Counted from the first letter of the stretch, positions 17,963-28,223 are shown. The stretch is DNA of 48,242 nucleotides from Paucilactobacillus wasatchensis (GCF_000876205.1 NZ_AWTT01000009.1:1-48242); one strand, 5' to 3'. A program made the numbers and translations. The notes: generated from the sequence alone by a model not told the origin.

Positions 17963-18000
17963 GTATGATTTTATCATACCATTTTAATTTTTATAATCAA
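17963..18000 (-). promoter_or_regulatory. Promoter of the araT leader with overlapping dyad
   Basis: TTGATT (18000-17995) and TATGAT (17978-17973) are 16 bp apart on the minus strand. The -10 lies in a perfect inverted repeat, GTATGAT-TTT-ATCATAC (17963-17979), a plausible repressor site in addition to the attenuator. The promoter begins right after the GNAT gene. Confidence 0.6.
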
Positions 18001-18008
18001 TCTCTAAT

Positions 18009-18446
18009 TTAATTTTTTTGCCATTTCATCTGAAGTTCTAATTCATCAGTCGCAGCTTCAATAGATTGCCGGACAGTTTTAAACCCATTGTGCTGATAAA
18101 ACACTAGTGCAGATTCATTCTTTTGATAAACATCCAACTCTAAATCAGAATATCGTCGTTTCAGTTCATTAATAATACAACCACCAATCCCCTGATTGCG
18201 GTATTCACTCACCACAAATATACCTGCAATATAATTAGCAGTTAATCCTGCAAATCCAACAATTTTATCAACGTGATATGCCACAAAGATATCTGCATTT
18301 TTGATTTGTAGCTTAACTTCATCATAAGCATCTTGCCAATAGCTGGCCGCAATAAAATGGTGCACTTCAACATTACTGTCCAACCAGATTGCCATGATAT
18401 TGTCTAGTTGCTGCTCATCAATTTGTGTTAACTTCTCGACTTTCAT
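18009..18446 (-). CDS. GNAT-family N-acetyltransferase
   Basis: A 145-residue acetyltransferase of the GNAT fold. The acetyl-CoA loop is visible as VSEYRNQGIGGCIINELKRRY near residues 77-97, preceded by the core strand IAGIFV, and ELDVYQKNESALVFYQHNGFK is the usual C-terminal block. It resembles YjaB/YhhY-type proteins, but the acceptor is unknown. GGAG precedes the ATG. A parS-like site lies just upstream, and the next transcript (araT leader) starts right after its stop. Confidence 0.88.
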   Translation of the reverse strand: MKVEKLTQIDEQQLDNIMAIWLDSNVEVHHFIAASYWQDAYDEVKLQIKNADIFVAYHVDKIVGFAGLTANYIAGIFVVSEYRNQGIGGCIINELKRRYSDLELDVYQKNESALVFYQHNGFKTVRQSIEAATDELELQMKWQKN

Positions 18447-18464
18447 CTAATCTCCGTTCAGTTT

Positions 18465-18480
18465 TGTTTCACATGAAACA
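18465..18480. promoter_or_regulatory. parS-like ParB-binding site (one mismatch)
   Basis: TGTTTCACATGAAACA differs from the parS consensus TGTTTCACGTGAAACA at a single central base. It is intergenic, upstream of the GNAT gene. Confidence 0.6.
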
Positions 18481-18586
18481 TATTATAATCTCTCAATGCA
18501 AGTGTACCAATTTTTACGGTCTTAAAAAATAACAACAGTATGAGGAGTGATCAAACCAACGAAATTAGCGATTATTCAACATTAAA

Positions 18587-18616
18587 TTAACCTCCAGAAC
18601 ATAATTGTGTTATACT
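18587..18616 (+). promoter_or_regulatory. Promoter of a probable small RNA
   Basis: TTAACC (18587-18592) and TATACT (18611-18616) are separated by 18 bp. Transcription would start near 18623, directly before a chain of hairpins ending in a terminator, with no open frame of note. Confidence 0.5.
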
Positions 18617-18621
18617 ATTGC

Positions 18622-18735
18622 TCGAAGGTGCCAAATCTTAGCGAACGGAAGACGTTCGTTGCGTGTTTATCACGCCACACTCTAATACTGAGTGTTAAAA
18701 CAGCCACTACCGACTACTTAGGTGGCTGTTTTTTT
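18622..18735 (+). ncRNA. Probable small RNA with three hairpins and a terminator
   Basis: After the promoter come three compact hairpins: GCGAACG with CGTTCGTTGC, GCGTG-TTTAT-CACGC and ACACTC-TAATACT-GAGTGT. They are followed by a terminator (AAAACAGCCAC with GTGGCTGTT, then eight T, 18697-18735). No ribosome binding site plus start codon fits a protein. The 110-nt length suits a trans-acting regulatory RNA. I do not recognise the family. It could also serve as terminator for the convergent pseudogene. Confidence 0.6.
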
Positions 18736-18750
18736 ATGCGCTTAAATAAT

Positions 18751-20601
18751 TTACTTGAATATTTGGCTAACAATCGCATCCCCAAAACGAAATGTCCAAT
18801 CGTTAATATATGGGCGCGGTGTTGCGGTAGTAAACCACTGCTTGCCTTCGGTAGGGATTCCCCAGACAAACAGGTGTTGATTTACCTTATTATCAACCAT
18901 TAATTGTTCCGTACTACTATCAATATTTAAAGCGCCGGTTTTGAAACGAGTCCCATCTGCCAAAACAAGTTCGTGTGGTTGCGCCAAATTATTCGCCAAC
19001 AACCGTTGCAGCAATGGATTTTGGCTTTGTTCCACTTTAATCGACGGCAACCGAGCTTCTAACAGATAATTCGCCTCATACCGTTGTTGCGATTTTTCGT
19101 TTGACCAGGTAACAAACTTACCTGTTTATGCGTCAGTATTCACTGCCATATCAGGTCCTAACATTGTTACGACCCCTGCCAGTACTAGCGCTCTCAATTC
19201 ATCAATCCGAATTGCCGGCGGCCCCACTGATAAATGTGAATTTTCATAATTAAATTGACCTAAAAAGTATTCTTGATAATCAGCTGGGCTCAATAATTTT
19301 AAATCAACAATTCGCCGTAGCGTGTCGCGAATGTCATGAAAGACTTCTAATGCAGCTGCTAGTGGTCCTGTTTTTGTTCCTTCATTAGCCGTATCAATTT
19401 CCTTTTTGAGGTAAGCAGCCATTATTTTAGGATCAGCACTATCACCCATAAACTTAGCTGGATTCATTAATCGGTCCCAATCAAAATAATCAGCCAGACT
19501 GATTTTTGATTGTTTGACAACTTCAGCTGGATCGCTTGCTGACACGAACTGATGCAAAAACTCAGCTACATCGATTTGTGGATATTTTTGTTGAATCAGC
19601 CGCTCATAGTAAACATATTCAGTTTCATGATGCGCTAATTGAACGAATTTAGCCCCGGCAATACCACCATTAGCCTTAGTTTGCTTGAACCAGGTCGGTG
19701 TGAAAAAATGGGCGCTACTGGTTTCGTCATTTTTCTTTTCATTTCGTCCCTTAGCCTTCAACGGCACACCAAGCCGCGAGCCTGCAATAATCTGTGGTTC
19801 CTTGCCTGAGGCTTGATAACTTAAATAACCATCATCGCCGCGGACAAACTTGCCCCCACGACCACTAGTTAGCATTGCAACTGCATCAAAAAAGCTCAAG
19901 CCAAGGCCACGAATAATCAAGGCTTCACCAGCATCTAGTTTGTGAAAATCGTATTCTTGTGGCTGGGTCGGATAAATATAATTAATATTAGCTGTTTGAG
20001 CAAATTTCCTGAGCTTAATTTGTTCATTAGTCGGCTTATTTTCGCAGTGTCCGAGTGCCATCACCACATTATCGGCAACCAATTTACGATTACTAGTTGT
20101 TACTACATATGCATCACCACTAGCCTGTGGTGTGACAGCGAGTGCTTCTTCAATCACAACTTGTAACTTAATTTTCTTAGTTAGCCGAGTTGTTAGGGAT
20201 TGAAAAAACCAATTTAAATAAACCCCAAAAAGTCCGCGCGAGGCATATCCATTTCCTTGCAAGGTATCAATTTCGGCTAAATATTCTTCTTTTTTCGGTA
20301 CTTGCTGTGAATTAATAAAATCAGCCGCGGCACCTTGACTCCATTCAAATAGATTCGGTCCAGGGACAATGGGACCATCAATGTTGCTAGAATTGTCTGT
20401 AAACAGCGTAATATGATCTGGATTAGTGTTCATAATCAAGTCATGTGATTGATTCATCTGCCAAACACGACCACCAATGCCAAATGGATCCACTAAAGTG
20501 ATGTTTAGCTGTTCAAACTGGTTAGTAATTTTTTGGCGTTCAATTAGTCTTTCCGTGGCAACCAAGCCACGTGGCCCGGCGCCAATTAATACAATTTCCA
20601 T
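18751..20601 (-). pseudogene. FAD/NAD(P)-binding protein interrupted by an in-frame stop
   Basis: The N-terminal part (20601-19129) has the FAD-binding GAGPRGLVATERLI straight after the start, the DPFGIGGRVW segment and a second nucleotide-binding region (IIRGLGLSFFDAVAML). It matches the FAD_NAD_binding family of lactobacilli, which has about 620 residues. A TAA (19128-19126, after NTDA) interrupts the frame. The same frame continues as TGKFVTWSNEKSQQRYEANY to a natural end at 18751, giving about 616 residues in all. One base change would restore it. The ATG at 20601 has GGGAGG 8 nt upstream. Function, if any remains, is unknown. Confidence 0.83.
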
Positions 20602-20765
20602 CTGCAATCCTCCCAAATCACTCAATTTAGTATGGTTATATCATACTCATTTTTAGTCCCTTTGTGCACAAAAAAGTTGTTGCAATTTAACGACCCTCGA
20701 TTTACCACAAGTGCTAAAATATGATTCAGCAGTTTAGCGACAGATTAATTAAACCGGGGCCAGTT

Positions 20766-21725
20766 ATGAAAATTGTTCTTTTAGATGGTTATGCGCTTAA
20801 TAAGGATTTAAATTGGGAAGCGTTAGGCACCTTGGGCGAATGTGCCTATTATGATCGAACAGCGGTTGGCAACAATGCTGCAATTTTACAGCGAATTGGT
20901 CAAGCTGAAATTGTTCTAACACATAAAACACCACTAGATGCTGAAGTAATCACCCATGCACCGCAATTAAGGTACATTGGCATCATGGGCACCGGCTATG
21001 ACGTTGTTGATATTGACAGTGCCCACAAAAATGGTGTTATCGTCACTAATATCACTGCCTATGCCACCAATGCAGTCGCACAATTCACCTTTTCACTTCT
21101 ATTGGAAGTAGTCGGCCAAGTTGGGCTACATAATCAATTGGTTCACGAAGGAAAATGGGCTAGTGTCCCAGATTTTACTTTTTGGGAACAACCGCTATTT
21201 GAATTAAGTGGTAAAACGTTAGGTTTAATTGGTTATGGCCGGATTGCACAAAAAGTAGCTGTATTAGCGCACGCTTTTAATATGAATGTTATTTTCTATA
21301 ACCATCAGCCCAAAAAAGTAACTGAAAAATGGGTAAAACAGGTTTCATTCGATGAACTTTTGTACCAATCAGATGTAATTAGTCTGCATGTTATTCAATC
21401 ATCAGACACGATTAACTTAATCAATAAAGATAGCATTGCCAAGATGAAACGCGGTGTGATCTTGCTAAATACCGCCAGGGGAAAATTGATCAACGAAACA
21501 GATGTGACCACTGCTTTAAATGCCGGACAAATTTATGCACTAGCGACAGATGTAGTCCAACAAGAACCCATTACTACTGACAATCCCCTCCTAAAAGCCA
21601 AAAATTGTTATATTACTCCTCATATTGCTTGGGCACCCTTAGAAACACGAAAAAGAATGCTAGCGATTACGATAGATAACTTAAAATCGTACTTAGCCGG
21701 CAAACCGATTAACGAAATTAAATAA
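20766..21725 (+). CDS. D-isomer specific 2-hydroxyacid dehydrogenase
   Basis: A 319-residue NAD(P)-dependent dehydrogenase of the D-2-hydroxyacid family. The Rossmann motif is GLIGYGRIAQ near residue 148, the substrate Arg lies in NTARGKL, the catalytic Glu in VVQQEPI and the catalytic His in ITPHIAW. It looks most like hydroxypyruvate/glycerate dehydrogenases (HprA type) rather than D-lactate dehydrogenase. I prefer the ATG at 20766, because a TAAAAT -10-like box lies immediately before the upstream ATG at 20721, although the ribosome binding site (GGGG) is weak. It is divergent from the broken FAD gene. Confidence 0.85.
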   Translation: MKIVLLDGYALNKDLNWEALGTLGECAYYDRTAVGNNAAILQRIGQAEIVLTHKTPLDAEVITHAPQLRYIGIMGTGYDVVDIDSAHKNGVIVTNITAYATNAVAQFTFSLLLEVVGQVGLHNQLVHEGKWASVPDFTFWEQPLFELSGKTLGLIGYGRIAQKVAVLAHAFNMNVIFYNHQPKKVTEKWVKQVSFDELLYQSDVISLHVIQSSDTINLINKDSIAKMKRGVILLNTARGKLINETDVTTALNAGQIYALATDVVQQEPITTDNPLLKAKNCYITPHIAWAPLETRKRMLAITIDNLKSYLAGKPINEIK

Positions 21726-21758
21726 CTTCCAGCGTGGATCGTTCATTTTTAAAGCATC

Positions 21759-21784
21759 AAAAAAGTGGCCCACCATGGCCACAA
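21759..21784 (-). terminator. Terminator of the ABC exporter operon
   Basis: GTGGCC-ATGGTG-GGCCAC followed by six T on the minus strand, 12 bases after the permease stop codon. Confidence 0.75.
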
Positions 21785-21795
21785 TTACTAATGCA

Positions 21796-23016
21796 TTAAT
21801 GATAACTAACGCCACGTTTGAACCTCTTCCAAAAACTACTATCGTCCGTTTGCAGCATTAATCCTTCGTAAATACCGCCAATATACTGAATTAATAAGCA
21901 AATGCTACCAACTAAAACAACCAGTGAAGCAGCTACTTCCCAACCACCCACACTTTGGTCAATAATTCGAAGTGGCATGAAAAAGGATGAAAAGAATGGA
22001 ACATAAGACATTATTTTAACAACCAACGCGTCAGCGTTATTTTGAAATGGAAATGTTGCAAAAAAAGCAATCATCACTAGGTAAATTGCAGGTTGGGCTG
22101 CCTTAGATGCGTCCTCCGCTTTGGCAACCAGTGCACCACTAAACGCTGCCAAGATAGTGTATAAAATAACACCTAAAAATAAATACACTAAGTTAATACT
22201 CAAAAGATTCGATACCACTTTATCAAGCAAGGCATGATTAGCTGCCACAATCTCTTTAGTAAACGAAGCGTGTTGCGCGATTAGGTAGCTGCCCCAACCG
22301 CCAATGCCATAAGATATTAACTGCGTCAAAATAACTAGCAGCACACCCAAAATCTTACCTGCAAAGTACTTATAAGCACTGGTACTGGAGAAAATAATTT
22401 CCATGATTTTGGTCCCTTTTTCAGACGCAATCTCCTGTGCCGTAACCGATGAATAGGTAATTAAAATCATATAAACCATCAGTACCATTACCCAAAATGA
22501 AATTAACCGAGCAATCTTAGCATTGCCCGTTTTTTTCTGCACAATTTGCTTGAACTGTGGCTGCTGCTGCAGCGTATTAGATTGTGCCGGGCTTAATTTA
22601 GCGTTAATCAAATTAAGCCGTTGTTGTTGCTGCATTAAAAAAGAATCCAATTTAGTATTAATATTACTTTCTAATGAGCGACCACCATGAAAAATGGCAG
22701 AAACTTGGTGTGAATCAGATGAAAGGACAATATAGCCCGCAATCTGCTCGTCTTTGAAGGCTGTTTTAGCAGCTTTAATTGAGCTAATACTTTTTTTAAT
22801 ATCATCTTTATTTTCTTTGATAAACTGATCCCTTAAGGTCGACTGGTTTGAAACAACTGCAATTTTATTACCACTTTGACTTGAATTAGCACTTAAAAAG
22901 CCCACACCAAATGATAACCCAATCATCAAAAACGGCGCAACAACAAGCATCACAAAACTCCAAGACTTAACTTGGCGAAGATAAGTTTCAATCGTAATTA
23001 CCCATAGTTTACGCAT
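21796..23016 (-). CDS. ABC-2 type exporter permease (NatB-like)
   Basis: A 406-residue membrane protein with one N-terminal helix, an extracytoplasmic domain of about 140 residues, then five or six helices (from LISFWVMVLMVYMILI). The EIASEKGTKIMEIIFSS sequence after the second helix is the hallmark of NatB/ABC-2 permeases. It pairs with the ATPase upstream; the genes overlap (ATGCGTAA), so translation is coupled. Relatives export sodium ions or peptides/antibiotics; the substrate here cannot be told. I chose the ATG at 23016 over a GTG three codons earlier because of the overlap. Confidence 0.87.
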   Translation of the reverse strand: MRKLWVITIETYLRQVKSWSFVMLVVAPFLMIGLSFGVGFLSANSSQSGNKIAVVSNQSTLRDQFIKENKDDIKKSISSIKAAKTAFKDEQIAGYIVLSSDSHQVSAIFHGGRSLESNINTKLDSFLMQQQQRLNLINAKLSPAQSNTLQQQPQFKQIVQKKTGNAKIARLISFWVMVLMVYMILITYSSVTAQEIASEKGTKIMEIIFSSTSAYKYFAGKILGVLLVILTQLISYGIGGWGSYLIAQHASFTKEIVAANHALLDKVVSNLLSINLVYLFLGVILYTILAAFSGALVAKAEDASKAAQPAIYLVMIAFFATFPFQNNADALVVKIMSYVPFFSSFFMPLRIIDQSVGGWEVAASLVVLVGSICLLIQYIGGIYEGLMLQTDDSSFWKRFKRGVSYH

Positions 23017-23905
23017 CTTGATCACTCACTTTCATTCTAAATATTTCATCTAGAGATGGCGCTTGTTGACTAAATTCTTCGATATAGTCACCCTGCGTCA
23101 ATGCGTGAAAAATTGCCCGTCCTGCTACCGGATCATCTAACTTCAATAAATACTTTTTGTCTGCTAAACGTGTTACTTCAACTACATGTTCAAGCTGCTT
23201 TAATCGTTGTTCTTCCCAGTCTGTAGTGACGAATAATCGATCCTTACCAAATTGATTACGTACATCTTCGATCCGCCCATTTAAGACCACTTTTCCTAGT
23301 TTAAGCATGAGCAACCGATCACATAACGCCTCAACATTCCCCATATCATGACTCGAAAAAATAATGGCTGTCCCCTGCTGCTTAGCTTCAATGATTGCTT
23401 GTTCTAACAAATCAACGTTAACAGGATCCAAACCACTAAATGGCTCATCCAGGATCAATAACTTGGGCCGGTGAATAAGTGTACAAATAAGCTGCACTTT
23501 TTGTTGATTTCCTTTAGAAAGATCTTTAATTTTATCCGTTCTTTTGCCTTTAACACTAAATTTTTTCAACCAACCATCAATCTGAGGTCTAATTAGCTTC
23601 GCAGATTGATTTTTTAACCGTGCTAAGTAGATAATTTGCTGCTCGACTGTCAGTTTCGGCATCAAACTGCGTTCTTCGGGCAGATATCCAATTTCATCAA
23701 AGACCGCTTCCGTGATGGGTGCATTATTCCAACTTATTTGTCCGTCATATTTCAAGAAATTCAAAATACTATGAAATGTAGTCGATTTGCCAGAACCATT
23801 TTGCCCAATCAATCCCATGATTTCACCTTGTGCAACCGTAAAATTGACATCACTCAGTGCTTTCAACGTGCCAAATTGCTTTGATAAATGTTGAATTGCT
23901 AACAT
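23009..23905 (-). CDS. ABC exporter ATP-binding protein (NatA-like)
   Basis: A 298-residue ATPase with Walker A GQNGSGKST at residues 34-42, a signature of the LSKGNQQK type and Walker B LLILDEPFSGLDP, followed by the H-loop His in SSHD. The C-terminal 70 residues form the extension seen in NatA/YhaQ-type exporters. It energises the permease encoded immediately downstream. GGGGGAG precedes the ATG at 23905; an in-frame GTG or ATG further upstream would overlap that site. Confidence 0.92.
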   Translation of the reverse strand: MLAIQHLSKQFGTLKALSDVNFTVAQGEIMGLIGQNGSGKSTTFHSILNFLKYDGQISWNNAPITEAVFDEIGYLPEERSLMPKLTVEQQIIYLARLKNQSAKLIRPQIDGWLKKFSVKGKRTDKIKDLSKGNQQKVQLICTLIHRPKLLILDEPFSGLDPVNVDLLEQAIIEAKQQGTAIIFSSHDMGNVEALCDRLLMLKLGKVVLNGRIEDVRNQFGKDRLFVTTDWEEQRLKQLEHVVEVTRLADKKYLLKLDDPVAGRAIFHALTQGDYIEEFSQQAPSLDEIFRMKVSDQDA

Positions 23906-24069
23906 TGAAACTCCCCCCATTTTAATTGATTAAATAAAAAAGCCTTTTCATCACTATCATATCAAAGATAAGTGATAAAAAGGTGTGCTAAACTATATTA
24001 GGATAAGTTCAATATTTCCCAGGAAATTTTTTTGAATTATTTTAATCGTGGCATTGATTTTAACAATAA

Positions 24070-24726
24070 TTAGATATCAATATGATGCTTCAATTGTGGA
24101 AACACATGGGTTTCCGACCAACTCATCATCATCCCCTGTGCCACCAGCGCCAAAATCGTACCATAACCAATCGCTTTCAGTTGCCCGGTTGCAATTACCG
24201 ATGCAATTGTAATCAAAATTGGTGGCGTGTAACTAACCCACTGCCCCAAAATGGCAGAACCCTTTAAAAATTTAAACCGTAAAATGTATGACAAATCATC
24301 ATTGGGGTGCAGCAAAATATTAGACCGCTGATAGATTGAGACCGCTGCTGCAATTACCATAATACCGATTGTATCCAAAACCACTCGGGCAGCTAATCCC
24401 AGCCCAGGGACACCAACCCAATTCCAAAATAGCGTAATAAAAGAAACTAAGTAGCTAAATGGAAATGCATACAATAGGTTAGAGAATAGGCGGCGGCGAT
24501 CAAAGTGCCCTAACAGCAGTTGATTAGCGATCGTAATCACAATCCCATAAATAAATAGCGTTGTTCCTAAGGGAATATGAATCCAATTTGACAGGTTGAC
24601 TGTCGATCCTGTCCAGACTGCACTTCCTAAATTAGTTGAAATCGTTAGAGCATTCCCGGCAGCATTCATCACAATGGAGATTCCCAAAAAGTTCATTCGT
24701 TGTTTAAAATCTTTCATCTTAGCCAA
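24070..24726 (-). CDS. YczE/YyaS/YitT-family membrane protein
   Basis: A protein of about 218 residues with five or six membrane segments, among them NFLGISIVMNAAGNALTIST and the second block beginning with LGTTLFIYGIVITIANQLLL. This pattern matches the YczE-like family (DUF6198). In Bacillus, YczE is linked to antibiotic synthesis, but the biochemical role is unknown. The start is uncertain: TTG at 24726 has the best spacing from AAAGGGG, with alternatives GTG 24750 and ATG 24717. It stands alone between the ABC operon and the AbrB-DUF998 gene. Confidence 0.75.
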   Translation of the reverse strand: MAKMKDFKQRMNFLGISIVMNAAGNALTISTNLGSAVWTGSTVNLSNWIHIPLGTTLFIYGIVITIANQLLLGHFDRRRLFSNLLYAFPFSYLVSFITLFWNWVGVPGLGLAARVVLDTIGIMVIAAAVSIYQRSNILLHPNDDLSYILRFKFLKGSAILGQWVSYTPPILITIASVIATGQLKAIGYGTILALVAQGMMMSWSETHVFPQLKHHIDI

Positions 24727-24797
24727 TTTGTCTTCATCCCCTTTGTGCACTGCTAAATTCTAGCACTTCTAATCAAAATTAAACAAGCACCAAGATG

Positions 24798-25937
24798 TTA
24801 ATCGACCTTGATTTCAAAAATTCTCGTTTGGTCTAAAATCAACCGTTGCATTGCTTGAAATAACAATAAAACCCAGCCAAATGCCAGCATAAAGCCAATC
24901 AATTCAAAGGCTGTCAACGACAGATAACCGACAAATTGAAATAAAACATCCGTTAATACTAGGACACCACCAATAATATATGAGGTGCTCAAAAAGTCTT
25001 TCTTGACCTGTGGTAACAACCACTTAATTCCAATAATTAAAATAATAATAAAGTAAACCAACATGCGGGCTAGCTGATCGTGAAAAAAATGAAAAGTAGC
25101 ATTGTTAGGAAAAGCACCTACCGCACCAAGATCCACCGCTGCCAGGGTCAAAATCACCCGCAATGTCATTAACTGCCAAGTTCGTGGATATGATTCCTGC
25201 AATGAAACAAACAAATAGTCGATAAGTACAATCATAATTAACGCCGAAAAAATCAGTGTTAAGTTAAACCACCAACTATCGCTAGCCATATTTGTGCCCA
25301 AAAAGCTTAAATTATGTTGCCACCAGCGCCTTTGTCCGTTTGATGCCATCGAAATAACGACCCCGCTACTGATAATTGCCATAAACAAAGATGTTAGCAT
25401 GGTCGATGAGATTGATAACGCTGCTACAATCATCAAATAATTGATCACACTGCTGAAGATGAAAAAAATAAATATTGCAGTTAGCTGATCAAATGTAGCC
25501 CCAGTGAAAATCAAGTCAAACACCCAAAAAATCCCCAGTAATGCTAATAGTAATATTAATGCAAATGACAAAACAATCGTGGGAAAATTTCGCCAATATA
25601 TATTACGCGACGCTGAATTATCGGGGCTTTTTCGGCTTTTAATAAAGAAAATTGTGCCACTAAGCACCCCTAATCCAATCAGTGCTGTGGCAATTGACGT
25701 CGTACCGGTCAATGGAACTTGCTGCAACCGTTGCTTTAAAATAAATAAATAAAAAACGATACTCATAACTACCGTGGGAATAAGTGACCACCACAACGAA
25801 ATTTTTTGGCTATTAATTTCAGTTGGTTGCAGCATGACTCCGTTACTTCTAACCGTAAACCTGATTGTATCGCCAGTTTTTAACTGAAGTTTATCAACGA
25901 CCTCCAGTGGTAACTCTACTTTATGATTCTTGTCCAT
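24798..25937 (-). CDS. AbrB-like domain fused to a DUF998-type membrane protein
   Basis: The first 45 residues (ELPLEVVDKLQLKTGDTIRF to VMLQP) match a SpoVT/AbrB swapped-hairpin domain, usually a DNA-binding dimer or an antitoxin. The rest holds about eight membrane helices and the WWFNLTLIFSALIMI segment typical of DUF998 proteins. The combination suggests a membrane-tethered regulator or a sensor, but this is inference; the AbrB-like fold could also serve only for oligomerisation. ATG at 25937 has GGAG 9 nt upstream. A MazG-like gene lies 28 nt upstream on the same strand, likely in one operon. Confidence 0.72.
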   Translation of the reverse strand: MDKNHKVELPLEVVDKLQLKTGDTIRFTVRSNGVMLQPTEINSQKISLWWSLIPTVVMSIVFYLFILKQRLQQVPLTGTTSIATALIGLGVLSGTIFFIKSRKSPDNSASRNIYWRNFPTIVLSFALILLLALLGIFWVFDLIFTGATFDQLTAIFIFFIFSSVINYLMIVAALSISSTMLTSLFMAIISSGVVISMASNGQRRWWQHNLSFLGTNMASDSWWFNLTLIFSALIMIVLIDYLFVSLQESYPRTWQLMTLRVILTLAAVDLGAVGAFPNNATFHFFHDQLARMLVYFIIILIIGIKWLLPQVKKDFLSTSYIIGGVLVLTDVLFQFVGYLSLTAFELIGFMLAFGWVLLLFQAMQRLILDQTRIFEIKVD

Positions 25938-25965
25938 CTTCAATTTCTCCCAATAACTTTAACCA

Positions 25966-26292
25966 CTACTGCAATTCATTTTCAAACCGACGTTTTAATT
26001 TCTGTTCACTGTATTTAATTAAATCTTCCGCCTTAATGCCATATAACGAACTCAAAACGATTACCTGATCTAATGTATCTGCCATCTCTTCCATGAGATT
26101 GTCAGTTAACTGTGACGGCGTCTGCTTTTTTTCACCAGGATGGTCTCGCCCAATTTCGATAGCACGAACCGCCCGCGATAGTTCACCAACTTCTTCACTA
26201 ATAAAGTTGAGCCTGATAAACGGCGATAATTTATACCAATCACGCTGTTGATAAAAATTAATTAACCATTGTTGATGTTGATTTAATTGCAT
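25966..26292 (-). CDS. MazG-like nucleotide pyrophosphohydrolase
   Basis: A 108-residue all-alpha protein. SEEVGELSRAVRA (residues about 31-43) and EEMADTLDQV (about 68-77) supply the EExxE and ExxD metal-binding residues of the MazG/dUTPase-2 family, which hydrolyse NTPs to NMP and pyrophosphate to clear aberrant nucleotides. GGAGG precedes the ATG. It is the first gene of a probable two-gene operon with the AbrB-DUF998 protein. Confidence 0.85.
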   Translation of the reverse strand: MQLNQHQQWLINFYQQRDWYKLSPFIRLNFISEEVGELSRAVRAIEIGRDHPGEKKQTPSQLTDNLMEEMADTLDQVIVLSSLYGIKAEDLIKYSEQKLKRRFENELQ

Positions 26293-26369
26293 TGAAATCC
26301 TCCAAAAAAATATTAATAGTTTTATTATATCTCATTTATCCAGGGAATGACGTTCTGGTGTGAAACCAC

Positions 26370-26402
26370 AAAAAAAACGGCTGAAGTTAGTCAGTCGTTT
26401 TG
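26370..26402 (-). terminator. Terminator of gdhA
   Basis: On the minus strand AAAACGACTGA and TTCAGCCGTTTT pair around CTAAC, followed by a T run, 20 bases after the stop. Confidence 0.8.
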
Positions 26403-26421
26403 TGTTCGATCCGTTTAGATA

Positions 26422-27789
<1,368 letters not shown>

Positions 27790-28028
27790 TCAGGGTTAAA
27801 AAACATTCTTCAAAGTATAGCATATTGAAAATGAATCGCGGTTAATTGTGATCAATTGCTTGCATTCATAAGTTTCATGGTAAAAATAGTTAATAAAATT
27901 AAGAAGCTCTAATAATGTTGCAGATTTAGCACTCTCATTATCTGGCTTAAATGCCTGTTTTAACAGCACTTTTACAGCTATTAATAAATGTTTTCTAACT
28001 TTATTTTAATCTAATTTTAATTTTTACC

Positions 28029-28057
28029 TTTACAAATCAATTTAACTAAGATATGCT
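28029..28057 (+). promoter_or_regulatory. Promoter of the isoleucine leader transcript
   Basis: TTTACA (28029-28034), a 17-bp spacer and TATGCT (28052-28057). It lies about 40 bp before the leader peptide start and 245 bp before the transporter gene. The preceding stretch 27769-28028 is AT-rich and shows nothing else recognisable. Confidence 0.65.
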
Positions 28058-28092
28058 ATGTAAATCAAATTATTAACAAGGGGTAAATAAAT

Positions 28093-28131
28093 ATGACAAC
28101 CAACGTACGAGTCGAAATTATTATTATCTAG
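28093..28131 (+). CDS. Isoleucine leader peptide
   Basis: A 12-codon frame, MTTNVRVEIIII then TAG, with AAGGGG 9 nt before the ATG. Four consecutive Ile codons (ATT ATT ATT ATC) directly before the stop are the mark of an amino-acid-sensing leader peptide. It lies between a good promoter and a strong terminator that precedes the transporter gene. Too short for routine gene callers. Confidence 0.75.
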   Translation: MTTNVRVEIIII

Positions 28132-28223
28132 TGTGAGCGACAATATAAACTTGTTGCTCGCACTATTTCGCGAGCAGCGTTGGTTAAGGCCAGGGGTGTT
28201 CAAAGTCCCTGGCCTTTTTATTT
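28131..28223 (+). promoter_or_regulatory. Leader attenuator with Ile peptide, before the MHS transporter
   Basis: GTGTGAGCGACAA (28131-28143) can pair with TTGTTGCTCGCAC (28151-28163). The central part of the latter, GTTGCTCGC (28153-28161), can instead pair with GCGAGCAGC (28170-28178). A terminator follows: AAGGCCAGGG (28186-28195) with CCCTGGCCTT (28207-28216) plus a T run. The two upstream helices exclude each other; how they disfavour the terminator is not obvious by eye. Confidence 0.68.
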
